DNA of 38,004 nt from Microbacteriaceae bacterium (GTDB taxonomy: Bacteria; Actinomycetota; Actinomycetes; Actinomycetales; Microbacteriaceae): positions 1 through 38,004 of the forward strand of contig JAODMG010000028.1 in NCBI GenBank assembly GCA_025464895.1, read 5' to 3'. A program made the translations under genes and the position numbers. Each line of letters opens with the position of its first letter. Positions within the stretch are counted from its first letter, which is position 1. The notes beneath the pieces are model-generated. The model was not told where the DNA came from. It searched no databases and saw only the letters and a program-made list of their open reading frames with translations. Shown piece after piece: positions 1 through 9,006 of the stretch.

Positions 1-2
1 AC

Positions 3-107
3 GGGCATCGCAGCGCCGCCGAGCGCTCGGGCGAGCCGGCACCGGCGCACGTCGGGATCAGCAGCGAGCTGTGGTCGTACGAGGTGGCTGGCGGCTCGTC
101 GCACTAG
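3..107 (+). CDS. C-terminal end of an unidentified protein (partial, runs off left edge)
   Basis: Frame 3 is open from the window edge to TAG at 105-107 (...APAHVGISSELWSYEVAGGSSH*). Coding-like composition, but too short to assign. Confidence 0.4.
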   Translation, partial: GHRSAAERSGEPAPAHVGISSELWSYEVAGGSSH

Positions 108-129
108 TCGCACCCGCCTCCTGGTGAAC

Positions 130-225
130 GCTCAAATGCAGGACCGCAGCCGGTCTAGCGTGCAGGAGTTGCCGGAATCCTGGAGTCTTGCCACAAACAA
201 GTGGGCTGCGGTCCTGCATTTGAGC
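130..225. repeat. 22-bp perfect inverted repeat with 52-nt spacer
   Basis: gctcaaatgcaggaccgcagcc (130-151) and its exact reverse complement ggctgcggtcctgcatttgagc (204-225). A small nested 5-bp stem (cagga/tcctg) lies in the spacer. Confidence 0.85.
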
Positions 226-272
226 TGGTTGATGCCAGTTCGCTGCCGCGACCTCGACTTTGTGCAGGCAGG

Positions 273-1328
273 TCAGGCGGTGCGGATGTCGGCGTCGTCG
301 ACGCTGATCCAGACGGTGTCTCCTGCCGTGATCGGCGCCGCGGCCATCGTCGCGGCGGTAATGTCCGCCATCACGTTCTGGCCGTCCGGTTCCGTGCGCA
401 CGACGATGCGAACCTGGGCCAGCTGCTGTTCGATGCTCGCGACGGTTCCCCGCCAGCTGCTCGCGGCTGCCGCGCCGGATTCCGGTCGGGCCCTGGTGAC
501 TCGCACTGCCGTCGGCGGGAAAATCCTGCCGACCACCAGGTTCAGGCCCATCAGCTGCGCGACATAGCCGGTCCTCGGCGTGCCGGCCACCTCGGCCGGC
601 GTGCCGCGCTGCACCGCTCTCCCGTTCTCGAGCACGACGAGCTGGTCACCGAGCACGAGTGCGTCGAGCGGATCGTGGGTCACCACGATCGCGCAGCCAT
701 CGAAGTCCCTGAGGTGCGCGGCCAAGTCGGAGCGGAGCTGCGAACGGATCTCAGCGTCGAGCGCCGCGAGCGGTTCATCCAGCAGCAGCATCCGCGGCTC
801 GAGGACGAGCGCACGAGCGAGAGCCACCCGCTGCGCCTGCCCTCCGGAGAGCTCGGCCGGCTTCGCGTCCGCTGCGGCGGTGAGCCCGACCCGGTCGAGC
901 CAGTCGATGGCGCGCGCCCTGGCCGTCTCGCGTCCCGTACCCGTCGCTCGAAGTCCGAATGCCACGTTCTCGACGACGGTGAGATGCGGAAAGAGCAGGT
1001 AGTCCTGCGGAACCAACCCAACCCTGCGGAGTTCCGGCGGGAGGAACGACGCGCGGTCGGCGTCATCCAGCACTGTCCCGGCGATGCTGATCCGACCACG
1101 CGAGAGCCGCACGAGGCCCGCGAGCGCTCGAAGGACCGTCGATTTTCCCGCGCCGTTCGGGCCGAGCAGCGCGAGAGTTCTTCCGGCCGCGACCTCCAAC
1201 TCGACCTGAAGGGCGAACGCCTCCCGCTCGACGACGATCTCGGCCTGAAGGCCGGTTTGTGCCAGTCTGCTCTGTTCCAGTGTGCTTTGTTCCGGCCCGT
1301 TCTGTGCCGGCCCGTTCGACTTCCTCAC
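273..1328 (-). CDS. modC: Molybdate ABC transporter ATP-binding protein
   Basis: Walker A LLGPNGAGKST, signature LSGGQAQRVALARAL, Walker B MLLLDEPLAALD, C-terminal TOBE-like region. Likely GTG start at 1326-1328 overlapping the modB stop; the longer 599-aa ORF is over-extended. Confidence 0.9.
   Translation of the reverse strand: MRKSNGPAQNGPEQSTLEQSRLAQTGLQAEIVVEREAFALQVELEVAAGRTLALLGPNGAGKSTVLRALAGLVRLSRGRISIAGTVLDDADRASFLPPELRRVGLVPQDYLLFPHLTVVENVAFGLRATGTGRETARARAIDWLDRVGLTAAADAKPAELSGGQAQRVALARALVLEPRMLLLDEPLAALDAEIRSQLRSDLAAHLRDFDGCAIVVTHDPLDALVLGDQLVVLENGRAVQRGTPAEVAGTPRTGYVAQLMGLNLVVGRIFPPTAVRVTRARPESGAAAASSWRGTVASIEQQLAQVRIVVRTEPDGQNVMADITAATMAAAPITAGDTVWISVDDADIRTA
1257..1316 (-). 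repeat. Degenerate 15-nt tandem repeat (4 units) at the modC N-terminus
   Basis: Minus strand units AACGGGCCGGCACAG / AACGGGCCGGAACAA / AGCACACTGGAACAG / AGCAGACTGGCACAA encode NGPAQ-NGPEQ-STLEQ-SRLAQ. Confidence 0.75.
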
Positions 1329-2221
1329 GCCGTGACCCCGGATACCCAGCGATCGCGCAGGCTCACCAGCACCGCGATCGAGACCACCAACAGCAGCAGG
1401 GAGAGGACGATCGCCCCGTCCGGATTGGTCTGCATGGCGAGATATGCCGAAATCGGCATGGTCTGGGTGACCCCGGGAAGGCTGCCGGCGAAGGTGATGG
1501 TCGCACCGAATTCTCCGAGTGCCCGCGCGAAGCAGAGCACCGCTCCGGCGGCGACGCCCGGCGCGATCAGCGGCAGGGTCACCCTGCGGAAGATGTACCA
1601 GCGCGAGGCTCCGAGGGTGGCCGCGACATCCTCGAACCGCCGGTCCGCGCCCCGCAACGCCCCGTCGACGGCGAGCACCAGGAACGGCATTGCCACGAAC
1701 GCCTCGGCGATCACCACCGCAGCGGTGGTGAATGGGATGGTGATGCCGAACCACCGGTCCAGGTAGACGCCGATGATGCCGTTTCGGCCGAGCAGCAGCA
1801 GCAGTGCGATCCCTCCGACCACTGGCGGCAGAACGAGCGGAACGAGCACCAGAGCCCGAAGCAGTCTCCGCGGAACCGCCGGCCAGTTGCCCGACCTGGC
1901 GAGCACCCAGGCGAGCGGCACGCCGAGGACCAGGCAGAGCGCCGTCGCCGAGAAGGCACTGACCAGTGAGAGCCAGAGGGCAGCGCCGACGGCCGGACTG
2001 AACAGCTGACCCGGCAGAGTCCCCCACGGAGTCCTGACTACCATCGCGACCAGCGGAAGCACCAGGAAGCACAGCGCGACGCCGGCCGGCAGCCAGAGCA
2101 GTCGAGGGATGCCGCTCCCCCGCGCGTCGATAGTGGAACGGACCCGGCGGCTGCCACGCGAACGAGCACCGTGGGACCGGATGCCGCGCGGCCGCGACTC
2201 AGGGGAGGTCAAAACCGGCAC
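1325..2221 (-). CDS. modB: Molybdate ABC transporter permease
   Basis: Multiple hydrophobic segments; EAFVAMPFLVLAVDGALRG...ATLGASRWYIFRRVTLPLIAPGV EAA-loop typical of ModB; between modA and modC. Confidence 0.9.
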   Translation of the reverse strand: MPVLTSPESRPRGIRSHGARSRGSRRVRSTIDARGSGIPRLLWLPAGVALCFLVLPLVAMVVRTPWGTLPGQLFSPAVGAALWLSLVSAFSATALCLVLGVPLAWVLARSGNWPAVPRRLLRALVLVPLVLPPVVGGIALLLLLGRNGIIGVYLDRWFGITIPFTTAAVVIAEAFVAMPFLVLAVDGALRGADRRFEDVAATLGASRWYIFRRVTLPLIAPGVAAGAVLCFARALGEFGATITFAGSLPGVTQTMPISAYLAMQTNPDGAIVLSLLLLVVSIAVLVSLRDRWVSGVTA

Positions 2222-2984
2222 CGGAGAGCAGTGAACGACCGTGTTTCGACAGCACCCATTTCACGAACGCCGCCGCGACCTTCGAATTGCCGGAACTCTT
2301 CAACGCGGCGATGGGATAGTCGTTGATGGCGTCGGCGGCCTCCGGGAACGGGATGCCGGTGACCTTGTCGCCGGCCGAGATCACGTCGGTGCGGTAGACG
2401 AGCGCCGCATCCACCTCGCCCAGCTCCACCTTGGTCAGCGCGGCCGCGACGTCCTGCTCCAGCGTGTCGGGCCGCGGAGTCAGCCCCGCTCGCGCGAACA
2501 CCGTCGCCGCCGCCGCACCGCACGGCACCTCGACCGCACAGAGCGCGATGGTCTCGTCCGGGTTGGCGAAGTCGGCAAGGCCGGTGATCCGGCCCGGGTT
2601 GCCAAGAGGCACAGCGATTTCCAGCCGATTGCGCACAAAGATCGTTGGAGTGCCGCTAGTTTCGGCGGCATCCGTGACGGTCTTCATCGTTTGCGGGTTC
2701 GCGGCGGCGAAGACGTCGGCCGGCGCCCCGGAGACGATCTGGGTGGCGAGCGCCGAACTGGCGCCGAAGTTAAAGGTCACGGTCGCACCCGGATTGGCCG
2801 CATGAAACTGCGCACCGAGCCTCTGGAAGGTGCCGGTCAGCGACGACGCCGCATCCACCACTATCGTTCCGTGCAGCCCCGCGCGAGCCTGCTGTTCCGG
2901 TGCGTTCGCGCCGCATCCGCTGACCGCGATGCCGATCAGGATGACCGCCGCGAACACTCCAGTACGCTTTCCCAGCACCTGCAT
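2199..2984 (-). CDS. modA: Molybdate-binding lipoprotein
   Basis: Lipobox (GIAVSGCG), DAASSLTGTFQRLGAQFHAANPGATVTFNFGASSALATQI, GAPADVFAAANPQTM; ModA hallmarks. Confidence 0.92.
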   Translation of the reverse strand: MQVLGKRTGVFAAVILIGIAVSGCGANAPEQQARAGLHGTIVVDAASSLTGTFQRLGAQFHAANPGATVTFNFGASSALATQIVSGAPADVFAAANPQTMKTVTDAAETSGTPTIFVRNRLEIAVPLGNPGRITGLADFANPDETIALCAVEVPCGAAAATVFARAGLTPRPDTLEQDVAAALTKVELGEVDAALVYRTDVISAGDKVTGIPFPEAADAINDYPIAALKSSGNSKVAAAFVKWVLSKHGRSLLSGAGFDLP

Positions 2985-2986
2985 CC

Positions 2987-3412
2987 CTACCGACCACCCG
3001 GTTCAGGCAGGTCAACGACCACCATCGTCGCCTTGACGCTGGCGATGGCGATGGCTCCCACCTCGAGTCCGAGTTCGTCCACGGCCTCTCGGCTCATGAG
3101 CGACACCAGCCGAAACGGGCCGGCCTGCAGTTCGACCTGGGCCATCACCGTGTCCTTGGTCACTCTCGTGACGATGCCACGCATCCGATTGCGGGCGGAG
3201 GATTTCGACGGAATAGACGAGGCCGCATCCTGCCCGGCCGACGTGGCCACCGATGTTGCCACCGCCGCAAGCTCAGCCCCATCGATCATCTGGCGCCCAC
3301 TCTCGCCCTTGATCATGGTGAGCCGGCCGGACTCCGCCCAGCGCCGAACGGTGTCATCGCTGACGCCGAGGATCTCTGCTGCCTCGCTCACTCGAAATTG
3401 GTGGGTTGCCAT
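2987..3412 (-). CDS. MerR/excisionase-type HTH + TOBE (Mop-like) molybdate-responsive regulator
   Basis: N-terminal VSEAAEILGVSDDTVRRWAESGRL HTH; C-terminal RNRMRGIVTRVTKDTVMAQVELQAGPFRLVSLMSREAVDELGLEVGAIAIASVKATMVVVD Mop/TOBE domain; upstream of modA. Confidence 0.85.
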   Translation of the reverse strand: MATHQFRVSEAAEILGVSDDTVRRWAESGRLTMIKGESGRQMIDGAELAAVATSVATSAGQDAASSIPSKSSARNRMRGIVTRVTKDTVMAQVELQAGPFRLVSLMSREAVDELGLEVGAIAIASVKATMVVVDLPEPGGR

Positions 3413-3559
3413 GCTCCAACAGTACGCAGTGGATCCGCACCTGCGGTGGTTTCGGTCTCGATTCCCCGCATTTGCGCTAGTCGTGCTTCAGGACCGGGCC
3501 GGTCGACAGCGTGCCATCCAACCGTGTCGGACCGAGCCCGAGGTGAAAGAATCGTGATC

Positions 3560-4729
3560 ATGCAAAATCTTCCCGCTGCCGTCTCCCCCGGGCCGGAACT
3601 GGACGCCGAGCGAGCGGCCCGGTACGCCCGCCAGGTGATCCTGCCCGGCTTCGGAACCGAGTCCCAGCGTCGCCTCGCGAACGCGCGGGTGCTGGTCGTC
3701 GGTGCCGGAGGAATCGGCAGCAACGTCATCCCGTCGATCGCCGCGGCGGGAGTCGGCACCATCGGAATCATCGATGCGGATGTCGTCGAGCCATCGAACC
3801 TCGCCAGGCAAACGATCCACGGCCCGGCCGACATCGGGCGCAGCAAAGTCGCCTCAGCGACGGATTCTGTACGGATCATTGACCCGCTGGTGCGGGTAAT
3901 CGGATTCGAGACGGCCATCACCGCGGCGAACGCCATCGACATCCTCCGCGACTTCGACCTTGTCGTCGACGGCAGCGACAACTTTCCCACCCGCTACCTG
4001 GTCAACGACGCGGCGGCGATCGTCGGCATCCCGCTGGTGTGGGGTGCGGTTCACCAGTACGGCGGCCAGGCCGGCGTCTGCTGGGCCGCGCACGGCCCGC
4101 ACTACCGCGACTTGTTCCCGGTTCCTCCGGCTCCAGGTGAGATTGCGAGCTGCGCGGAGGCCGGCGTGCTGTCGAGCGTCTGCGCGGTGATCGGCGCCAT
4201 CCTCTCGGCCGAGACGATCAAGCTGCTCACCGGAGTGGGAACGCCCCTCCTCGGCCGGGTCACCAGCTACGACGCGAGGCAGGGCACCTTCCGCGAGCTG
4301 GACTACCAGCGAGACCCGGACGCCGCCGCGATTACGGAGCTAACCAACACGGAGTTGACCACCATGAATGAGCCCGAAACCGAAACCGAACCAGAAAGCG
4401 TTCCGCAGCCGCCGCTCGGAATCACCGCGACGGAACTCGATGGGCTGCTCACCGAAGGAGCACCGTTCAGCCTCATCGACGTTCGCGAGCCGTGGGAGGC
4501 CGCTATCGCGGCGATCGACGGCTCGCGGCTGCTGCCGATGCAGGAAATCCTCGACGCCATCGACACCATCGATCGGTCGATCCCGCTCGTGCTGTACTGC
4601 CACCACGGGCCTCGCTCGAACAGCGCGGCAGAATACCTTCGCAAGAACGGCTTCCCCGGCGCCCAATCGCTCGTCGGCGGCATCGACGCGTGGGCGCGCG
4701 ACGTCGATCCGACCCTTCGCACGTACTGA
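3560..4729 (+). CDS. moeB: MoeB/MoeZ-type adenylyltransferase with C-terminal rhodanese domain
   Basis: RYARQVILPGFGTESQRRLANARVLVVGAGGIGSNV, DGSDNFPTRYLVND, SCAEAGVLSSVCAVIG; rhodanese loop CHHGPRS. Confidence 0.9.
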   Translation: MQNLPAAVSPGPELDAERAARYARQVILPGFGTESQRRLANARVLVVGAGGIGSNVIPSIAAAGVGTIGIIDADVVEPSNLARQTIHGPADIGRSKVASATDSVRIIDPLVRVIGFETAITAANAIDILRDFDLVVDGSDNFPTRYLVNDAAAIVGIPLVWGAVHQYGGQAGVCWAAHGPHYRDLFPVPPAPGEIASCAEAGVLSSVCAVIGAILSAETIKLLTGVGTPLLGRVTSYDARQGTFRELDYQRDPDAAAITELTNTELTTMNEPETETEPESVPQPPLGITATELDGLLTEGAPFSLIDVREPWEAAIAAIDGSRLLPMQEILDAIDTIDRSIPLVLYCHHGPRSNSAAEYLRKNGFPGAQSLVGGIDAWARDVDPTLRTY

Positions 4730-4738
4730 CAAGCGAGC

Positions 4739-5941
4739 ATGATGACCTCCGTAGAAGAACACCGGGCGCGCATCGCGGCTTTGCTCGCGCCGGCGCTCCT
4801 CGTCGCGGACGAATCGGATGACCTGCCGCTGCTCGACGCACTCGGCCGGGTCACCTCCGCCGAGGTGCTCTCCCCGGTGGATCTCCCGCTGTTCCGCAAC
4901 TCGCAGATGGACGGCTTCGCGGTCAACTCCGCAGACCTCGGCACGATCCCGGTCGAGTTGCCCGTCGTCGGCGACCTTCCCGCTGGTCCGTCGTCGCCCG
5001 CCGCGCTGATCCGCGGAACCGCCATCCGGATCATGACCGGCGCCGTCGTTCCGGATGGCGCGGACTGCATTGTGCCGGTCGAGGATGTGGCGGTCGAGAA
5101 TACCGACCATGGGGGTAGAACCGTCACCATCCTGCGCGGCCGCTCCCCCGGCGAATTCGTCCGCAATCGGGCGAGCGATCTCGCGGCCGGCGACCGGCTG
5201 CTGCCAGCGGGCCTGACGCTTGCCCCGCGTCACCTGGCCGCCGCCGCGGCCGCCGGAATCACCACGATCGCGGTGCGGAAGCGGGTGCGGATCGCCGTCA
5301 TCAGCACCGGCTCTGAGTTGGTCGCCCCCGGCGAGACCACAAGTTCCGGACAGATCTTCGACTCGAACCTGGTGGCCCTCTCCGCCGCGGTGATCGAGGC
5401 CGGCGCGGAACTCGTGCTGGCCGAGCGCAGCGACGACGAGCCCGAGACCTTCGGCGACATCCTGCACCGGGCGACGGGCCTCGCGGATCTAGTGATCACC
5501 TCCGGCGGTATCTCCGAGGGCGCATACGAAGTGGTGCGGGAGGTGCTCGAACCTCTCGGGGCGACGGTCGGGCATGTCGCGATGCAGCCGGGAGGACCGC
5601 AGGCCACCGCTCTCGTCGACGGCGTCCCTGTGCTGAGCTTTCCCGGCAATCCGGTGAGCACCCAGGTGTCGTTCGTCGTGTTCGCACGGCCACTGCTGCT
5701 CGCCGCGGCTGGCACGCCCCAGGTCACGGTCAACGCGCTCCCCGCGGCCGGCGATCTCACCTCCATTCCGGGCAAACGCCAGTTCCTCCGCGGGCGGGTC
5801 ACCGACGACGGAGTCGAACCGGTATCGTCTGCCAGCTCCCATCTGGTCGCGGGAATGGCTCGCGCGGACCTCCTGATCGACATCCCGGCCGAAACCACCA
5901 TGGTTCGCGCGGGCGACAACGTGAGAGTGTGGTTGCTATGA
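4739..5941 (+). CDS. moeA: Molybdopterin molybdenumtransferase
   Basis: LPLFRNSQMDGFAV, IMTGAVVPDGADCIVPVED, VISTGSELV, TSGGISEGAYEVVREVL, SFPGNPVSTQVSF. Confidence 0.93.
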   Translation: MMTSVEEHRARIAALLAPALLVADESDDLPLLDALGRVTSAEVLSPVDLPLFRNSQMDGFAVNSADLGTIPVELPVVGDLPAGPSSPAALIRGTAIRIMTGAVVPDGADCIVPVEDVAVENTDHGGRTVTILRGRSPGEFVRNRASDLAAGDRLLPAGLTLAPRHLAAAAAAGITTIAVRKRVRIAVISTGSELVAPGETTSSGQIFDSNLVALSAAVIEAGAELVLAERSDDEPETFGDILHRATGLADLVITSGGISEGAYEVVREVLEPLGATVGHVAMQPGGPQATALVDGVPVLSFPGNPVSTQVSFVVFARPLLLAAAGTPQVTVNALPAAGDLTSIPGKRQFLRGRVTDDGVEPVSSASSHLVAGMARADLLIDIPAETTMVRAGDNVRVWLL

Positions 5942-6906
5942 GCGATCTCACACACCTCGACGACCGCGGTCGGGCAAGGATGGTGGATGTCGGCGACAAG
6001 TCGGAGACCGATCGAATCGCCACCGCGGCCGGCCGACTGAGCACCACAGGCCAGGTCATCTCGCTGGTGCGGGCGGACGACCTGCCGAAAGCCGATGTGC
6101 TCGCGACCGCCAGGATCGCCGCGATCGGTGGCGCCAAGCGCACCTCTGAGCTGATCCCGCTCTGCCACCAGATCAACCTCACCTCGGTGAAGGTCGAGTT
6201 CGAACTCGGCGTCGACTCGATATCGATTCTGGCGACGGCCAAGACCCACGGCCGAACAGGCGTCGAAATGGAAGCCTTGACCGCGGTCGCGGTGGCAGGC
6301 CTGACGCTGCACGACATGATCAAGGCGGTCGATCCCTCCGCGGTACTCGGTGACATCCGGCTGCTCTCGAAGAGTGGCGGTAAACGCGGCAACTGGACCA
6401 GGGAACGACCGACCGAACCGGTGGCCTTTCGGCCGGGAGCGGCCGTCGTCGTCGTCGCGTCAACGGCGGCCGCCGCCGGAGAGCGGGAGGACACCACCGG
6501 GCCGGTGATCGCCGCCTGGTTGACAGAACGCGGCTACCTGGTCGATGGGATCACCGTGGTCCCGGACGCCGAGATCGCCTCGGAACTCGCGGCGGCACTC
6601 GCGACCGCGCCCGCCGTCATCCTCACCACGGGAGGAACCGGGGTGTCCCCGTCCGACCGCACTCCGGAGGCGACCGCGGCGCTGCTCGACCGCGAGTTGC
6701 CCGGTATCGCCGAGGCGCTCCGCAGCAGGGGCCTCGAGTCGACGCCGACCGCATCCCTGGGCAGGGGTCTCGCCGGCACCAGCGGCAGGACCGTGATCGT
6801 GAACCTCCCTGGCTCGACCGGCGGTGTCCGTGACGGCCTGGCGGTACTCGACGGAGTACTCGATCACCTGGTAGCACAGACCTCTGGCGACCCGCGGCAT
6901 GCCTGA
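5938..6906 (+). CDS. moaCB: Bifunctional cyclic pyranopterin monophosphate synthase (MoaC) / MogA-MoaB domain fusion
   Basis: MoaC: MVDVGDKSETDRIATAAG, TSELIPLCHQINLTSV, GRTGVEMEALTAV, HDMIKAVD. MoaB/MogA: ILTTGGTGVSPSDRTPEA. One continuous frame; 4-nt overlap with moeA. Confidence 0.92.
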   Translation: MSDLTHLDDRGRARMVDVGDKSETDRIATAAGRLSTTGQVISLVRADDLPKADVLATARIAAIGGAKRTSELIPLCHQINLTSVKVEFELGVDSISILATAKTHGRTGVEMEALTAVAVAGLTLHDMIKAVDPSAVLGDIRLLSKSGGKRGNWTRERPTEPVAFRPGAAVVVVASTAAAAGEREDTTGPVIAAWLTERGYLVDGITVVPDAEIASELAAALATAPAVILTTGGTGVSPSDRTPEATAALLDRELPGIAEALRSRGLESTPTASLGRGLAGTSGRTVIVNLPGSTGGVRDGLAVLDGVLDHLVAQTSGDPRHA

Positions 6907-7327
6907 CCCCAACTCCGCCGGCACCTTCTCCGCGATCTCGGCGACGCCCATCGACGCGTCGGCGGTCGAGGACTTCGTGCTGTCCGCCGAGAACGGGGCG
7001 CTCGTGGCGTTTCGGGGGATCGTCCGCAACCACGATCGGGACGGCGCGGTGACCGGTCTCGACTACCAGGCCCATCCGGATGCCGAACGCTTCCTGCGCG
7101 AGTGCTGCGAGACGGTCGCCGCCGCCACCGGTCTCCGAGTTGCCGCCGTCCACCGCACCGGATCGCTCGCGATCGGCGAGGTCGCCCTCGTCGCCGCCGT
7201 CGCCGCCCCGCACCGGGCCGAGGCGTTCGCCGCCTGCGCAGAACTGGTGGACAGCATCAAGGCAAGCGTGCCGATCTGGAAACGCCAGCACTTCGCGAGC
7301 GGCAGCTCGGAGTGGGTGGGGCTCTAG
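6899..7327 (+). CDS. moaE: Molybdopterin synthase catalytic subunit
   Basis: GALVAFRGIVRNHD, LDYQAHPDAERFL, HRTGSLAIGEVAL, VDSIKASVPIWKRQHF. Start overlaps the moaCB stop. Confidence 0.93.
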   Translation: MPDPNSAGTFSAISATPIDASAVEDFVLSAENGALVAFRGIVRNHDRDGAVTGLDYQAHPDAERFLRECCETVAAATGLRVAAVHRTGSLAIGEVALVAAVAAPHRAEAFAACAELVDSIKASVPIWKRQHFASGSSEWVGL

Positions 7328-7330
7328 AGC

Positions 7331-7527
7331 ATGGACGCCTCCTGGACGGAGATCGCGACCGGCGTGCACCAGCGACGCTCCGAACCACTCGATGTCCGTT
7401 GGGTGGCGAACACCCACGCCCACTTCGACCACAGCTTCGGCAACCAGCGCCTCGGTCCGGGATCCGAGCTCGACATCGGGTCGTCGACCACGCCTTCGAT
7501 CGAGGACTGTCCGAGCTACAGCACTGA
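7331..7527 (+). pseudogene. Collapsed MBL-fold (metallo-beta-lactamase) hydrolase remnant
   Basis: MDASWTEIATGVHQRRSEPLDV joins directly to RWVANTHAHFDHSFGNQRLGPGSEL (HxHxD motif); a C-terminus-like segment (HRVVDHAFDRGLSELQH*) is in another frame and ends at 7527. Confidence 0.6.
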
Positions 7528-7548
7528 ACTGCCCAGCCGAGCCGCGCC

Positions 7549-7824
7549 TCAGCCGCCCGCGAACGGCGGCAGCACATCCACCCGCTCGCCGAGTGCCCTG
7601 TCCGGGTCTCGGCTGACGATGCCATCGAGCAGGAACGATCCGGAGCGAAGCACCCTCTCCATCGGGTCGCCGTAGCGAGCGAGCAGCTCATTCCGAAGTC
7701 CGCCGAGCGTGTCATCGGCGAGCACGATCCGCTCCTCGTCGAGGCCGGTCGCGTCGGCCGCTGCCGCGAAGTAGCGCACCAGGATCCCCGGCTCCTCGTT
7801 GCCAATCACAGCGTTGTCAACCAC
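7549..7824 (-). CDS. moaD: Molybdopterin synthase sulfur carrier subunit
   Basis: [22 protein letters not shown]...[13 protein letters not shown]-terminal Gly-Gly. GTG start overlaps the moaA stop. Confidence 0.88.
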   Translation of the reverse strand: MVDNAVIGNEEPGILVRYFAAAADATGLDEERIVLADDTLGGLRNELLARYGDPMERVLRSGSFLLDGIVSRDPDRALGERVDVLPPFAGG

Positions 7825-8884
7825 CGATCGCCCCCATGCTACGTTCAGGACGGACGAAGCCGGCAGAGTCGATTCCGTGGCCTGCCTGCTTCCCCCACAT
7901 CGCCGCCCGCCAGAACCGGGCCAGCTCCGCGTCATCCGCACCGGATCGCAACAGTCCGCGAAGATCGGTCTCGTCGTCGCCGAACAGGCACGAGCGCACC
8001 GTGCCCTCTGCGGTGATCCTGGTGCGATCACATTCCGCGCAGAACGACCTGGTCACCGAGGCGATTATCCCGAGGGTCGCAGGGCCCCCGTCGACCAGCC
8101 ACTCCTCTGCCGGAGCGGACGGATCATCCCTGCCGATCTCGGTGAGGACGAATCGAGCCGAGAGCGTGTCAAGCAGTTCCCTCGCATCCACCATCTGGAC
8201 TCGCACCCAGGCCTGGTCGGCGTCGAGCGGCATCTGCTCGATGAAGCGCAACCTGCTGCCGGTCTCGATCGACCAGGCCAGGAGATCCGCGGCTCCGGCG
8301 AGCGTCTCCCGCATCAGCACCGCGTTGATCTTCAGCGGCGTCAGTCCCGCCAGGTGGGCCGCGCGGATGCCGGCGAGGACCGCGGGGAGCCGGTCGCGGC
8401 GGGTCAACGCAGCGAAGTGGGTGCGGTCGACGGTGTCGAGCGACACGTTGATCCTGGCGAGACCGGCTGCGACCAGCTCGTGCACCCGGTGCTCCAGGCC
8501 GACTCCGTTGGTGGTCAGCGAGATGTCGATTCCGGGCGCAGCGTCGGCGCTCCGGCCGATGATCTCGGCGAGATCCGCCCGCATCAGCGGCTCGCCCCCG
8601 GTGAAGCGCACCTCGCGGATTCCGAGATCGCGAGCGCCGATGCCGACCAGGCGGGCGATCTCGGCCGCCGTCAGCAACTCGTCGCGCGGAATAGCCGGAA
8701 GGCCGCCCTCCGGCATGCAATAGGTGCAGCGCAGCGAGCATTTCTCGGTGACAGAGACCCTCAGGTCTCTGGCGACCCGACCGAATCTGTCGATCAGTCC
8801 GGGCACATCCGGTCGTCCATCGGTTTCGGGCAGACTCGATTTCGGAGCGCGATAACGCGGGATGCCGAGGTCGAGCCGAGTCAT
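7817..8884 (-). CDS. moaA: GTP 3',8-cyclase
   Basis: Radical [25 protein letters not shown]; second cluster motif [30 protein letters not shown]. Confidence 0.95.
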   Translation of the reverse strand: MTRLDLGIPRYRAPKSSLPETDGRPDVPGLIDRFGRVARDLRVSVTEKCSLRCTYCMPEGGLPAIPRDELLTAAEIARLVGIGARDLGIREVRFTGGEPLMRADLAEIIGRSADAAPGIDISLTTNGVGLEHRVHELVAAGLARINVSLDTVDRTHFAALTRRDRLPAVLAGIRAAHLAGLTPLKINAVLMRETLAGAADLLAWSIETGSRLRFIEQMPLDADQAWVRVQMVDARELLDTLSARFVLTEIGRDDPSAPAEEWLVDGGPATLGIIASVTRSFCAECDRTRITAEGTVRSCLFGDDETDLRGLLRSGADDAELARFWRAAMWGKQAGHGIDSAGFVRPERSMGAIGG

Positions 8885-9006
8885 TGTTTTACCCTAACCC
8901 CGCCACCCGCCTAGACCGCCGACAGTACCGGTCCTAAGATTTGGCCAGCGCGAACTTCGTCGCTCCGCCACACGGAGCCGACGACCGGGATCGGAGGCGG
9001 ACCAGC

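Noticed and set aside
201-1766. 521-aa plus-strand ORF
   Set aside because: Antisense to modB/modC, no motifs, composition typical of a shadow ORF.
3560-4729. MoeB/MoeZ lacking both zinc CxxC pairs (HYRD and RDPDAAA where CxxC is expected)
   Set aside because: Looked novel, but from memory actinobacterial MoeZ proteins commonly lack one or both pairs; the catalytic Cys region and rhodanese loop are intact.
7331-7675. 114-aa ORF as an intact gene
   Set aside because: Only the first ~45 aa resemble MBL-fold proteins; the rest runs antisense into moaD with low-complexity sequence.
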